NCBI RefSeq assembly: GCF_000168295.1
Contig: NZ_AAQJ02000001.1
Location: forward strand, 1,265,001 to 1,329,000
Direction: 5' to 3'
Source: Rickettsiella grylli
GTDB taxonomy: Bacteria > Pseudomonadota > Gammaproteobacteria > Diplorickettsiales > Diplorickettsiaceae
Length of the DNA stretch: 64,000 bases
The notes below the pieces were generated by a model. The model saw only the letters and a program-made list of their open reading frames with translations, made no database searches and was not told where the DNA came from. Positions within the stretch are counted from its first letter, which is position 1. Each line of letters begins with the position of its first letter. A program made the position numbers and the translations under genes. Positions 39,708 to 50,201 of this stretch are shown here, piece after piece.

Positions 39708-40109
39708 CTAATACTGCTCTTCTCGTTGCTCACGGCCACGATGATAAGCGCCGCCGTTTCCTCCGGCACCACCCATTCCACGACCACCAGCACCTCCAGT
39801 TCGACGACCGCCAGCACCTCCGCCAGTTCGGCGGCCACCAGTACCTCCTCCTGCATTGGAATCGGGTGGATTCGCTTCAGAGACTGTTATCGTTCGTCTT
39901 TCATGGATACTACCATGTAAAGCTTCTATAGCCTCTTTTGCTTCTTCCGGTGTAGACATTTCAACAAAACCAAAGCCCTTGCTACGGCCACTATGGAAGT
40001 CTCGAATTACTTTAACAAAACTTACAGTCCCAAAAGGGGTAAAAAGCTCTCTTAGCCCATCGTCATCAACGCTATAGCTTAAACCACCTACATACAATCT
40101 TTTATTCAC
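39708..40109 (-). CDS. Glycine/arginine-rich RRM RNA-binding protein
   Basis: 133 residues. The N-terminal RRM (about 1-80) has RNP2 LYVGGL and RNP1 KGFGFVEM with the RNA-stacking aromatics present. The C-terminal tail (about 90-133) is Gly/Arg-rich with repeats of GGRRTGGAGG type, likely disordered. It resembles bacterial RRM proteins of cyanobacteria and gammaproteobacteria often linked to cold or RNA chaperone roles; targets are unknown. The start is GTG 40107-40109: GGAGG lies 6-7 nt before it; the frame continues to an ATG at 40139 without a ribosome-binding site. Confidence 0.88.
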   Translation of the reverse strand: MNKRLYVGGLSYSVDDDGLRELFTPFGTVSFVKVIRDFHSGRSKGFGFVEMSTPEEAKEAIEALHGSIHERRTITVSEANPPDSNAGGGTGGRRTGGGAGGRRTGGAGGRGMGGAGGNGGAYHRGREQREEQY

Positions 40110-40262
40110 GCAAAACCTCCAAAAGGCTAAAAAGGCCATTTCCAGAATATTAACCGCTTACACGCTTCCCAATCTAGCTATGGCAAAGATAAACTAAACG
40201 CCATCATAGTAACACAGGACAATCCTCTAGGATATAGAGAGTCAACGTTCCATTGAATTTTT

Positions 40263-40742
40263 CTACTCTAAAAAGCTACGCAGCATCCAGGCATTTTTTT
40301 CATGAACCTGCATCCGCTCAGAGAGTAAATCCACAGATACTTGATCGTCTACCTCTTCGACTTCGGGTAGCAACTCGCGCGCTAAGCGAATCATCACTTC
40401 TTGGTCGTGTACAAGCTGACTAATCATATCTTTAGCCTTTATTGGGCGTGTTCCAACAACTTCCTTAATTTTGCTCAATTTTTCAAAATCAGCATAACTT
40501 GCAGGTACGCGAAACCCGAGTGCGCGCACTCGTTCAGCAATCGTATCACCTGCATTCCACAGATCAATATATTGTTCTTCAAATAAACTATGTAAAGGCT
40601 GAAACATAGAGCCTACAACATTCCAATGAAAATTATGTGTTTTCAAATATAATACATAATTATTTGCCAATAAGTTAATAAGACCCTCAGCAACTTTTTT
40701 CCGTTTCGCTTCGGTCAATCCAACATTGAGTGTTTCTTTCAT
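40263..40742 (-). CDS. dps: Dps-family DNA-binding ferritin
   Basis: Dodecameric mini-ferritin that stores iron using hydrogen peroxide and can protect DNA. The ferroxidase signature spans the subunit interface: KTHNFHWNVVG (His), then HSLFEEQYIDLWNAGDTIAERVRALG with Asp and Glu ligands. 159 residues, normal; the short N-terminal tail has Lys and Arg residues that could bind DNA. The start is ATG 40740-40742, with GGAG 7 nt upstream; a TTG at 40754 is less likely. No OxyR-like site was recognised. Confidence 0.92.
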   Translation of the reverse strand: MKETLNVGLTEAKRKKVAEGLINLLANNYVLYLKTHNFHWNVVGSMFQPLHSLFEEQYIDLWNAGDTIAERVRALGFRVPASYADFEKLSKIKEVVGTRPIKAKDMISQLVHDQEVMIRLARELLPEVEEVDDQVSVDLLSERMQVHEKNAWMLRSFLE

Positions 40743-40833
40743 AGAAGTCTCCAAAAAATCAAAGTTTATATTTTTATACTCTTATTATCACTTATCACGG
40801 AATTAAAATAATCTGTTGTAAAAATTCACAACA

Positions 40834-41562
40834 CTACTCTGTCTCATCATCGTTTTCGCAATATTCATCCAGTGTTAAATTACGCCTACGAATTAAATAA
40901 TTTCTACGTTGTAAGTAAGCATTACGTTGAAATATATAGGGATCAAAAGAAACTTGTTTTATGGTCTGATCGAAATCCAGTAGTTGAGACCTCGCATTAA
41001 TAAAACTTCCCGCTGTTAACGCATTTCGCCAAGCAACATCATTAATATAGAGATAAACTGAAAAAACACCATAATCCATCCCCCAGGAAAGGGTATCTCG
41101 TACTGTTCGAGGACCTAAAATAGGGACGACTAAATAAGCAGATGAGGTATACCCCCATTTCGCTAATGTGATACCGAAATCCTGGTGATGATCAGGCAAG
41201 CCAATTCGACTCGCAACATCAACAAAGCCTACGATCCCTACTGTACTATTTATCAAAAAACGCCATGCATCAGAAGTCGCATCATAAAACTCACCTTGTA
41301 ATAAATCATTCACAATCGTGGGAAGTTGCTCTAAATTGCTAAAAAAATTATTGATACCTTTGGTAACAGGCCAAGGCAGTATTGTTTTATAGACGGTCGC
41401 AATGGGTTTAAAAAAAACTTTATCTAACGTTTGGTTTAATTTAAACGCATGTCGATTATAATTTTCATAAGGGTCGTTATTTACACCATTATCCGAATCA
41501 ACTGCGAAAACGGACGATGCTATCAATAACAATAAGCAAAAACCTAATAATTTCCTATACAT
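40834..41562 (-). CDS. mlaA: MlaA/VacJ outer-membrane lipid-asymmetry protein, without lipobox
   Basis: Removes surface-exposed phospholipids from the outer membrane and passes them to MlaC and the MlaFEDB importer (not in the window). MlaA signature: DPYENYNRHAFKLNQ, then NNFFSNLEQLPTIVNDLLQG, FLINSTVGIVGFVDVA and DFGITLAKWG. 242 residues from ATG 41562, giving a clear signal sequence (KLLGFCLLLLIASSVFA). No lipobox precedes a Cys, so it looks like a signal-peptidase-I substrate rather than the usual lipoprotein. It follows trxB by 25 bp. Confidence 0.92.
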   Translation of the reverse strand: MYRKLLGFCLLLLIASSVFAVDSDNGVNNDPYENYNRHAFKLNQTLDKVFFKPIATVYKTILPWPVTKGINNFFSNLEQLPTIVNDLLQGEFYDATSDAWRFLINSTVGIVGFVDVASRIGLPDHHQDFGITLAKWGYTSSAYLVVPILGPRTVRDTLSWGMDYGVFSVYLYINDVAWRNALTAGSFINARSQLLDFDQTIKQVSFDPYIFQRNAYLQRRNYLIRRRNLTLDEYCENDDETE

Positions 41563-41587
41563 TTTGGAATTCCAATGAATTATAATT

Positions 41588-42655
<1,068 letters not shown>

Positions 42656-42708
42656 TTAAAAAGACGATATGCTAGACCTTTACGATTATCGTTATATAAG
42701 GAGCCCCA

Positions 42709-44997
42709 TTGAAAAAAAATAGACCTGAAGCATTTTTACAATTAAGCCTAAAACAGCGTCTACTGGAAGGTTTCCTCATTGTGAGTAGTGCTTTGGCTCT
42801 TTTTTTATTTTTAGCCTTATGGACTTACCATCCTTTTCTTTATGCTAAAACTTCAATCAATATTGCTGGCCGTTTAGGAGATCTTCTGGCTCATTTCTTT
42901 TTTAATAATTTTGGTTCTTTAGCCTACTTATTTCCTGCATTATTATTGTATGGGGGATGGCAATGTTTTAAAGGCCGATTTTCCAGTCTATCATTGAGTT
43001 ATCCTTTTCTAGCGTTACGGCTTACAGGATATATCACCCTATTCATTGCCGCTTGTGGACTGGTGGCGCTACATAGTTCACAGACCATAAAAGGCATCAC
43101 GCCGGGTGGGCAGCTAGGCAATTGGGTTACCAACCGTTTTATTGCTCAATTTAATGTGGTGGGTAGCACCTTATTTTTATTAGCGCTTTTATTAGCGAGC
43201 ACGACACTTGCAACTGGTTTTTCTTGGTTAAATGTCATTGACAAAATAAGTCACTATATTGTGTTAATATCAGGAAAAATTACGGAAAAATTTAAACAAT
43301 TTACACAGCACCTCATCAAAAAAAGAGAAGCGGATAAAGTAAAATCGCACATCAATCCATCCTATAACGTCAATACGTTCAATACATCAACGAGCAAACA
43401 AGCGCCTCACTTTAATTCCATTATTAACGCTTCCGCGTCTAATCACATAGAAATTCACTCAAAACCACCTTCGATTAAGCCGTACTCCTCCCCCGCTCTC
43501 ATTTCAACTAAAAAAACAATGACGGGATCTTCTCTCCCCTCATTAAGCCTTTTGGATCCTGCTGAAAAATTAAACAAAGCAGGGTATACGTGCGAAGAAT
43601 TAGAGCAATTATCCCGAGACGTTGAGCTCCGTTTAAAAGATTTTGGAATACACGTACAGGTTGTCGCTGTGCATCCAGGTCCTGTGGTGACTCGTTTTGA
43701 AATGCAACCTGCTGCAGGAATTAAAGTCAGTCGAATTACGGGTCTTGCAAAAGATTTAGCACGTTCATTATCGGTAATCAGTGTACGTATTGTAGAAGTC
43801 ATTCCAGGTAAATCAGTTATTGGGCTTGAAGTGCCTAATAAACATCGTGAAATTGTCCGTCTCAGCGAAATATTAACATCCACTGCGTATCAACAAGCAC
43901 GTTCACCGCTATCACTCGCCTTAGGAAAAGATATCGCGGGTCATCCTGTCATTGTTGATTTAGGAAAAATGCCACATCTACTGGTGGCTGGAACAACAGG
44001 TTCAGGAAAATCGGTCGGCCTTAATGCGATGTTGTTGAGTATTTTGTATAAAGCAACTCCTCAACACGTTAGGCTTATCATGATAGACCCCAAAATGTTA
44101 GAACTTGCCATTTATGAGGGTATTCCTCATCTTTTAGCGCCTGTTGTAACCGACATGAAAGAAGCCGCAAATGCTCTACGTTGGTGTGTCGCCGAAATGG
44201 AACGCCGTTATAAATGGATGGCACATTTAGGTGTCCGAAACTTAGCAGGGTACAACCAAAAAATACAAGAAGCCAACAAGAAAGGGCAGCCTCTTCATGA
44301 TCCCTGCGGAAAGCTTGATAAACCAGAAGTTTTAGAAGAACTCCCTTATATCATCGTATTAATCGATGAGTTTGCGGATATGATGATGGTCGTTGGTAAA
44401 AAAGTTGAAGAATTAATTGCTCGAATCGCTCAAAAAGCGAGAGCGGCAGGCATCCATTTAATATTAGCCACGCAAAGACCCTCCGTTGATGTGATCACGG
44501 GTTTAATTAAAGCAAATATTCCAACCCGTATCTCATTTCAAGTCTCATCGAAAATTGACTCGCGAACTATTCTTGACCAGCAAGGCGCTGAACAACTATT
44601 AGGTCATGGTGATATGCTGTATTTAGCACCGGGGACAGGCCTTCCTATTCGCGTTCATGGCGCATTTGTTGCCGATCACGAAGTTCACCATGTTGTTGAC
44701 GCCTTAAAAAAATTGGCAGCTCCAGAATATAAACTTGATCTCAGCCAAGTGAATGAAGAAAAAGATTTAGATTTTCCAGAGAGCAGTTTAGGTGAAAAAG
44801 ATGTACTTTACGACCAAGCCGTGCAAATTGTTATAGAAACGCGCAAAGCTTCCATTTCTAGCATTCAACGACGACTGAAAATTGGGTACAACCGTGCTGC
44901 GCGATTAATGGAAGATATGGAAAAAGCCGGTTTAGTAAGCGCCATGGAAAGTAATGGAAATCGCGAAATCCTTATACCTGACCGATTAAATGAATAA
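42709..44997 (+). CDS. ftsK: DNA translocase FtsK
   Basis: Septal motor that pumps DNA and activates XerCD at dif during division. N-terminal membrane domain with four or five helices (residues 20-180), a short linker (about 190-280), alpha-beta motor with Walker [12 protein letters not shown] (about 428) and Walker [12 protein letters not shown], and a C-terminal winged-helix gamma domain ([18 protein letters not shown]) that recognises KOPS. At 762 residues the linker is much shorter than in E. coli (1329) and close to Legionella-type FtsK. Start is TTG 42709 with AAGGAG 5 nt upstream. Confidence 0.96.
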   Translation: MKKNRPEAFLQLSLKQRLLEGFLIVSSALALFLFLALWTYHPFLYAKTSINIAGRLGDLLAHFFFNNFGSLAYLFPALLLYGGWQCFKGRFSSLSLSYPFLALRLTGYITLFIAACGLVALHSSQTIKGITPGGQLGNWVTNRFIAQFNVVGSTLFLLALLLASTTLATGFSWLNVIDKISHYIVLISGKITEKFKQFTQHLIKKREADKVKSHINPSYNVNTFNTSTSKQAPHFNSIINASASNHIEIHSKPPSIKPYSSPALISTKKTMTGSSLPSLSLLDPAEKLNKAGYTCEELEQLSRDVELRLKDFGIHVQVVAVHPGPVVTRFEMQPAAGIKVSRITGLAKDLARSLSVISVRIVEVIPGKSVIGLEVPNKHREIVRLSEILTSTAYQQARSPLSLALGKDIAGHPVIVDLGKMPHLLVAGTTGSGKSVGLNAMLLSILYKATPQHVRLIMIDPKMLELAIYEGIPHLLAPVVTDMKEAANALRWCVAEMERRYKWMAHLGVRNLAGYNQKIQEANKKGQPLHDPCGKLDKPEVLEELPYIIVLIDEFADMMMVVGKKVEELIARIAQKARAAGIHLILATQRPSVDVITGLIKANIPTRISFQVSSKIDSRTILDQQGAEQLLGHGDMLYLAPGTGLPIRVHGAFVADHEVHHVVDALKKLAAPEYKLDLSQVNEEKDLDFPESSLGEKDVLYDQAVQIVIETRKASISSIQRRLKIGYNRAARLMEDMEKAGLVSAMESNGNREILIPDRLNE

Positions 44998-45310
44998 ATT
45001 TTCTAGGCTTATTGTTAAATGATTCAAAATTTTTTCAAACACTTCAAATCCATCGTTAGTCTTCATTATTTTTCTCGTTAATCAACCTTAACTATAATTC
45101 CCGTTCTTATTTTTTTAAAAAAAATTTTTATATTTAGACAAATAAAAAATAATTCGGTATTATTTTTTATTTATTCCAACTAAAATAAAAACTATAAAAT
45201 TAAAAATAATAATTTTTAGTTTAGCGAAAATAAAAATACTTTAAAATTATGTACGGAGGAAAAACAGTAATTAAAATAAATCCGCCGTACATTTTTTGTT
45301 TTCGATGCGC
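44998..45310. other. Non-coding gap between ftsK and mdh
   Basis: Extremely AT-rich (long A and T runs) and without a credible ORF. Its right end holds the shared terminator of the two convergent genes. I see no tRNA, small RNA or repeat in it. Confidence 0.6.
45249..45297 (+). terminator. Intrinsic terminator between ftsK and mdh, possibly bidirectional
   Basis: ATGTACGGAGGA (45249-45260) pairs with TCCGCCGTACAT (45281-45292), twelve positions with one A-G mismatch, around a 20-nt A-rich loop. Six T (45292-45297) follow on the plus strand, which suits ftsK; the minus-strand side is also T-rich and may serve mdh. Confidence 0.6.
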
Positions 45311-46306
45311 TTAGTCAATAAGCTTCATTTCTTTTACTTCATTTTTTTCAGCACGTAATTCATTTAAACTTAATTTAATTTTTTCTTCACCAAATAAATT
45401 ATGTTGAATATCGGTTACTACTTTCAATTGATTATTTTCAACGCGACTAGGAAAAGAAAATATTAAACCTTCGTCAACTCCATATTGACCCATTGAACAA
45501 GAGGCCACTGAAAAAAAATCATCTTTTTGAGTATCATGTGTTAAGTGGTAAATACTGTCCACAACTGCATTCGCTGCCGAAGCGGCTGAAGAAGCGCCTC
45601 TGGCTTTAATCACGGCGGCACCGCGTTTTTGTACCCGGTGAATAAAATCATTTTCTAACCAATTTTTATCCGGAATAACATCAATCACCGCTTGATGCGC
45701 AATTTTAGCATGATAAAAATCGGGATATTGGGTTGACGAATGGTTTCCCCACACAGCCATTTGAGTCACTTCACTCACTGAAACCGCAGCCTTTTTTGCC
45801 AATTGTGCACGCGCACGATTTTCATCTAACAGCGTCATCGCAAAAAAACGACTTTTAGGAATATCCGGTGCATGGTGCATGGTAATCAGACAATTGGTAT
45901 TACAAGGATTTCCGACGACAAAAATTTTTACATCGGAGGCCGCATACGCATTCATTGCTTTTCCTTGAGGAGCAAAAATACATCCATTTATTTTTAATAA
46001 ATCAGCACGTTCCATGCCTGCTTTCCGCGGCATAGAACCCACTAAAATAGCCCAATTAATATCTTTCATCGATTCTTTCAATTCACTCGTACAAATAATA
46101 TTTTTTAATAAGGGAAAAGCACAATCCTCCAGTTCCATAGCCACGCCATTGAGCATGGGTAGGCTTTTTTCTAATTCCAATAGGTGAAGTATAACTGGTT
46201 GATCCGCACCAAACATTTGACCTGAAGCAATACGAAATAATAAAGCATAACCGATTTGACCGGCTGCTCCGGTTATGGCTATTTTTATGGGTTTTTTGTT
46301 CATCAT
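45311..46306 (-). CDS. mdh: Malate dehydrogenase (cytosolic-type)
   Basis: TCA cycle oxidation of malate to oxaloacetate with NAD. NAD-binding [12 protein letters not shown], then [16 protein letters not shown] (substrate Arg in the mobile loop), [10 protein letters not shown], and the catalytic pair in [12 protein letters not shown] (Asp/Arg) and [12 protein letters not shown] (His). The sequence is of the longer cytosolic-type family also found in Coxiella and chlamydiae, not the E. coli type. 331 residues. Terminated by the hairpin at 45249. Confidence 0.95.
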   Translation of the reverse strand: MMNKKPIKIAITGAAGQIGYALLFRIASGQMFGADQPVILHLLELEKSLPMLNGVAMELEDCAFPLLKNIICTSELKESMKDINWAILVGSMPRKAGMERADLLKINGCIFAPQGKAMNAYAASDVKIFVVGNPCNTNCLITMHHAPDIPKSRFFAMTLLDENRARAQLAKKAAVSVSEVTQMAVWGNHSSTQYPDFYHAKIAHQAVIDVIPDKNWLENDFIHRVQKRGAAVIKARGASSAASAANAVVDSIYHLTHDTQKDDFFSVASCSMGQYGVDEGLIFSFPSRVENNQLKVVTDIQHNLFGEEKIKLSLNELRAEKNEVKEMKLID

Positions 46307-46334
46307 TCGATTCCTATAAAAAATGCATCAATTT

Positions 46335-47129
46335 TTAATACGGTTTAAGATAATTTAACCACGCATATTGTTTATCCGCTACCGCTAAAAAACCAGATCG
46401 TTGTAAAACGAATGGATTATATTCCAACTCTTTCCCGATATCATCTATAATGAAACCGCCTGCCTCCGTCAATATGCAGTGACCGGCTGCGATATCCCAG
46501 GCAAAAGTAGGCGAAAAACGGGGGTATACATCTGCTAAGCCTTCAGCGAGCCAACAGAATTTTAATGCACTTCCACAAGACAATAAATTTAAACGCGCAA
46601 ACTGAGTTAAAAATTTTTTTATCCTTTCTCTACCATGCCGTCGACTCACGACGGCAGTAATAGGTTCCTTGGCATTTAAAATGCGGCTACGTATAACCTG
46701 TGGTTGCGTTTGACCGACTTGTTTATAAGCACCCAAACGCTTATGAGCAAAGTAGCAAATATTCTTACAAGGAACAAATATAACTCCCAAACTTGGCTTA
46801 TTTTGTTCAATTAAAGCAATATTAATTGTAAATTCGTCGTTTTTTTCTAGAAATTCTTTTGTTCCATCCAAAGGGTCAACGAGCCAGTACTTATCCCACA
46901 CTTGATTTTTTTGATACGAAATCGATCCTGATTCTTCAGAAATAATAGGAATATCCGGTGTTAATCGTTTCAATTCTTGACAAATACACTCATGAGAGGC
47001 TAAATCAGCAACAGTTATAGGGGAGTGATCTTTTTTATATTCAGCACTAAAATCACTTTGATACAGTGTAAGCACTAAATTCCCTACTTTTTTAGCAAGA
47101 GAAATAACTTCATTAAGCAAAAAATTCAT
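46335..47129 (-). CDS. cysQ: 3'(2'),5'-bisphosphate nucleotidase CysQ
   Basis: Mg-dependent, lithium-sensitive phosphatase that hydrolyses PAP and recycles sulfate-assimilation by-products. Inositol-phosphatase fold: PIISEESG (metal-binding Glu), WLVDPLDGTKEF (the Asp-Pro-x-Asp-Gly-Thr signature) and FAWDIAAGHCILTEAGG at the C-terminus. 264 residues, normal. No other sulfate-assimilation genes are present here, so it probably acts in housekeeping PAP removal. Followed by mdh after 28 bp. Confidence 0.92.
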   Translation of the reverse strand: MNFLLNEVISLAKKVGNLVLTLYQSDFSAEYKKDHSPITVADLASHECICQELKRLTPDIPIISEESGSISYQKNQVWDKYWLVDPLDGTKEFLEKNDEFTINIALIEQNKPSLGVIFVPCKNICYFAHKRLGAYKQVGQTQPQVIRSRILNAKEPITAVVSRRHGRERIKKFLTQFARLNLLSCGSALKFCWLAEGLADVYPRFSPTFAWDIAAGHCILTEAGGFIIDDIGKELEYNPFVLQRSGFLAVADKQYAWLNYLKPY

Positions 47130-47295
47130 AGACTTGCAGTATACAATGCATCAAGAAAATACAAAAATAATAAACAAGAGAGTGCCGTAGATATGAAACT
47201 GGCCACGTTTTACAATCAATGCTTCAATTTCTTTCACGTTTACAACCTGATTAATCATTATTATTTTGTCCAAAATTGGATACATAACGATCAAA

Positions 47296-48024
47296 ATGAA
47301 AGACTTTACTAATTATTTCGCTATTGTTCCGGCCGCTGGTGTTGGCCATCGCATGGGGCTCGATTTCCCAAAACAATATATCTCGATTAAAGGAAAAACA
47401 ATACTTGAATATACATTAACCACGCTACTCAACTCTCCAAAGTTTAAAAAATGTGTTGTGGTTATCCATAAAAAAGACGATCTTTGGCCAAAACTTCGTG
47501 TTCGTTCTTCTCATTTAATGACTGCATGGGGAGGGGAAGAACGTTGTCATTCAGTATTCAATGGTTTGTTAGCTTTAAAAAACATTTCAAAAAAAAACGA
47601 TTGGATCGTCATCCATGATGCCGTTCGACCACTTTTACATGAAAGTGATATTGATCTTCTTATTAACCAATTAAATGACCATCCCGTGGGTGGATTATTA
47701 GGACATCCGATTAAAAACACCGTTAAATACGTCGACAAACAGCAATTTAAAACATTGGATCGACAAAAAATATGGTTAGCAGTCACTCCTCAAATGTTTC
47801 GTTATCATTGGCTAGTGAAAGCGCTTGCGTTGGCCATCAAAAAAAATAAATGTATTACCGATGAAGCGAGCGCCATTGAACTCATCGGACAACAACCTAA
47901 ATTATTAGAAGGACGTGCTGATAATATTAAAATAACGACTAAAGAAGATTTAAATTTACTGGATTATTATCTTTCCATTCGATCCAACCCACCCGATCAC
48001 TCATTTAACCCCTATTTAGAGTAA
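47296..48024 (+). CDS. ispD: 2-C-methyl-D-erythritol 4-phosphate cytidylyltransferase
   Basis: MEP pathway: joins CTP and MEP. The nucleotide-binding N-terminus reads VPAAGVGHRMGLDFPKQYISIKGK with the catalytic Arg and Lys; WGGEERCHSV and HDAVRPLL are further substrate motifs, and TDEASAIEL is near the end. 242 residues from ATG 47296; an in-frame TTG at 47266 adds ten residues without homology. Neither has a clear ribosome-binding site. Its stop abuts that of the convergent ppiD with no spacer. Confidence 0.93.
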   Translation: MKDFTNYFAIVPAAGVGHRMGLDFPKQYISIKGKTILEYTLTTLLNSPKFKKCVVVIHKKDDLWPKLRVRSSHLMTAWGGEERCHSVFNGLLALKNISKKNDWIVIHDAVRPLLHESDIDLLINQLNDHPVGGLLGHPIKNTVKYVDKQQFKTLDRQKIWLAVTPQMFRYHWLVKALALAIKKNKCITDEASAIELIGQQPKLLEGRADNIKITTKEDLNLLDYYLSIRSNPPDHSFNPYLE

Positions 48025-49479
48025 CTACGAAGTCAATTTAAATTTTTTCAATACACACTGTGTGTAAAGTGCGTAATCTAATTGGCCAAATCCGTTCGCT
48101 ATTTCTTTACGATAAGACGCTGAAACTGCGCGAGTGAGTGGTAAATTTTGTTGATTATAAACTGTAATTAATTTAATTAATGCATAATCTCCATTTTTCA
48201 AACGAAAACCTTTCATCCAAAATGAATCGGGAACATTTTTACCCGGAGGAAGCAATCTAAATACGGCATCTAATAGCTCTTTGTTTAATTTCTTATCCTG
48301 TCGATCAATTTGTTTCATAAAATGCCATTTTAATTTTTGGCTTATTTTTTCCATGGAACTCATTTCTATTTTATGAGGGTCTCTCAGCAGATTTTCTCCA
48401 AATTGTTGTGCTTTAGTGATTGCATATTGTTTATTCAATATTTTTTTTATTTTTTCTTTTACCTCATTAAATAGTTGTCTATGTTCAGAATTATATTTTT
48501 TAATTCTCAAAACAACTGCCGTGTTCGTATTCAGATCAATGACAGCACTATTATTTCCCTGTAAAACATCTCGACTGAAAGCCGCAGTAATTATTTTTGG
48601 ATTTTTGCTTAATCCTTGTTGGCCACCTGTTTTACCAAAAAATGGAGTAGAACGTATCTTTAGGCCCAATGTATTCGCTGCAATCGCTAAAGAGTCAGGA
48701 TGAACATAGGTCAAATGAGCTAATTTATCCCTAGACTCTAGAAAATTCTTTTCATTTTTTAAGGAAAGTTGAACATATTCAATGCTCACTTGCTCTGGTT
48801 GTCTAAAAAGCTGTTTATTTTCTTGATAATAAGCAAAAATTCTGGAATCAGGAATGTTTTGTTGGTTTAAAAACATTGAATAGGGAACAATAAGATAGCT
48901 AAAATCTCTTTTTTGATGGTTATATTCTATATAATTACGAATATCCTGAGGTAACACAAATGCACTTTGTGTGATGCCTTGTTGCACTTGATTAATCAGT
49001 AACATTTTTTTTATTTCTTCTAAAAATTCCAGTTTAGTATAATCATTGGCCCGTAGTACACTATAAAACTTTTCAATAGAAAACTGCCCTGCGGATTGAA
49101 ACGCTGGAACCTGTAACAAAAACGAATCGATTAAGGTCTGGCTGATACGATATTTTGACTGTAACGCAGCGTAAACTAAAACCTGTGTTATTTCCCACTC
49201 TCGCACCACTTGCTCTTTTAACGCTTCAACTTTTTTTTTATCATGAGAAAAAGATTGATTCAAATAATCTCTATTTTGCTGATAGGCTCTTTGATAGATT
49301 TTTTCGAAATCACTTTGTCGTAATAATTGACCTGCAATCTTCGCAACAATCTTATTATTTCCGCTTTCATGAAACACTACGTACCCATGAATGCCCCATA
49401 AAGCAAAAATAATAATCAATAAACCAATTACAGTATTTGTTATCCAGCCTTGCGATTTATCACGAATGGACTGTAGCAT
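48025..49479 (-). CDS. ppiD: PpiD-like periplasmic chaperone lacking the parvulin domain
   Basis: Membrane-anchored periplasmic folding factor at the Sec exit in PpiD-containing bacteria. One N-terminal helix (about 13-31, IIIFALWGIHG) follows a short cytoplasmic tail (SIRDKSQGW), then the SurA-like chaperone region (residues 40-240). E. coli PpiD has 623 residues and a parvulin domain at about 266-355; here there are 484 and the sequence goes from PEQVSIEYVQLSLKN straight to the C-terminal region (HPDSLAIAAN, GNNSAVIDL). No QSxC...GG-type isomerase motif is visible. The frame is open. It lies in the standard place after hupB and the tRNAs. Confidence 0.9.
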   Translation of the reverse strand: MLQSIRDKSQGWITNTVIGLLIIIFALWGIHGYVVFHESGNNKIVAKIAGQLLRQSDFEKIYQRAYQQNRDYLNQSFSHDKKKVEALKEQVVREWEITQVLVYAALQSKYRISQTLIDSFLLQVPAFQSAGQFSIEKFYSVLRANDYTKLEFLEEIKKMLLINQVQQGITQSAFVLPQDIRNYIEYNHQKRDFSYLIVPYSMFLNQQNIPDSRIFAYYQENKQLFRQPEQVSIEYVQLSLKNEKNFLESRDKLAHLTYVHPDSLAIAANTLGLKIRSTPFFGKTGGQQGLSKNPKIITAAFSRDVLQGNNSAVIDLNTNTAVVLRIKKYNSEHRQLFNEVKEKIKKILNKQYAITKAQQFGENLLRDPHKIEMSSMEKISQKLKWHFMKQIDRQDKKLNKELLDAVFRLLPPGKNVPDSFWMKGFRLKNGDYALIKLITVYNQQNLPLTRAVSASYRKEIANGFGQLDYALYTQCVLKKFKLTS

Positions 49480-49597
49480 AAAAAATTTTAGGTGAAAAAA
49501 TCTAAAAAATTAAGGGTAAATCTATTTAAATTCTAGTGAATCTTTATTATCTAATTTGAACGATATTTTCAATTTATACTTAATTCTTCTAGAGAAT

Positions 49598-49674
49598 TGG
49601 CGGAGTGGACGGGACTCGAACCCGCGACCCCCGGCGTGACAGGCCGGTATTCTAACCAACTGAACTACCACTCC
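49598..49674 (-). tRNA. tRNA-Asp (anticodon GTC)
   Basis: 77-nt cloverleaf on the minus strand, GGAGTGG acceptor pairing with CCACTCC, anticodon loop CTGTCAC (GTC), T-loop TTCGAGT, CCA encoded. Nearly identical to E. coli tRNA-Asp. Pairs with the tRNA-Val just upstream. Confidence 0.97.
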
Positions 49675-49691
49675 TCCTGAAATACTATAGA

Positions 49692-49767
49692 TGGTGGGTG
49701 CTGTAGGGATCGAACCTACGACCCTCGCCTTGTAAGGGCGATGCTCTACCAACTGAGCTAAGCACCC
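49692..49767 (-). tRNA. tRNA-Val (anticodon TAC)
   Basis: 76-nt cloverleaf on the minus strand, GGGTGCT acceptor pairing with AGCACCC, anticodon loop CTTACAA (TAC), T-loop TTCGATC, CCA encoded. It lies 45 bp after hupB and 17 bp before tRNA-Asp, so all three are probably on one transcript. Confidence 0.97.
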
Positions 49768-49812
49768 TATAGAAGAAAGGGACGCCATTCTAAACTTATT
49801 TATAAAATATTG

Positions 49813-50091
49813 CTACCCTTTTTGTACCGCGTCTTTTAAGACCTTTCCTGCTTTAAATGCAACCACATTACTTGCTTTAATAGGTATAGATTCTCCAGTC
49901 TTAGGGTTACGCCCAGTACGTGCTTTACGATGACGAACACACAGTGCACCAAAGCCCACTAAGCTCACATCTTCACCTTCACATAAAGCTTTCGTAATAG
50001 AATCTAAAATTTTTTCTAAAGTTTTTCCAGCAACATTTTTTGGAATCTGCGCTGCTTCTCCAATAACATCAATTAAATCTGATTTATTCAT
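49813..50091 (-). CDS. hupB: DNA-binding protein HU
   Basis: Nucleoid-associated histone-like protein. 92 residues: NKSDLIDVIGEAA dimer helices, VSLVGFGAL, and the DNA-intercalating arm with RTGRNPKTGESIPI (Arg-Asn-Pro loop), then FKAGKVLKDAV. Two Cys residues, unusual for HU, have no assigned role. GAGGGT is close to the ATG. It has its own strong promoter upstream and follows lon as in many gammaproteobacteria. Confidence 0.97.
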   Translation of the reverse strand: MNKSDLIDVIGEAAQIPKNVAGKTLEKILDSITKALCEGEDVSLVGFGALCVRHRKARTGRNPKTGESIPIKASNVVAFKAGKVLKDAVQKG

Positions 50092-50156
50092 ATACCCTCA
50101 CAACGGTAGAAATTAAAAACTAACCCAAGCGTCTTGCTATAGAATATAAGCGACCG

Positions 50157-50186
50157 TTTATATCAATAGCATGAATCCTCTGTCAA
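50157..50186 (-). promoter_or_regulatory. Sigma70 promoter of hupB
   Basis: Minus strand: -35 TTGACA (50181-50186), 18-bp spacer, -10 TATAAA (50157-50162). It gives a leader of about 55-60 nt and separates hupB expression from lon. Confidence 0.6.
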
Positions 50187-50201
50187 GGAATAAGCAATTG
50201 G

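Noticed and set aside
39705-39920. Plus-strand Ser/Thr-rich ORF (71 residues)
   Set aside because: Antisense shadow of the Gly/Arg tail of the RRM gene; its composition is the complement of Gly and Arg codons.
49522-49788. 88-residue minus-strand ORF covering two tRNA genes
   Set aside because: It reads through tRNA-Val and tRNA-Asp, which are clear cloverleaves.
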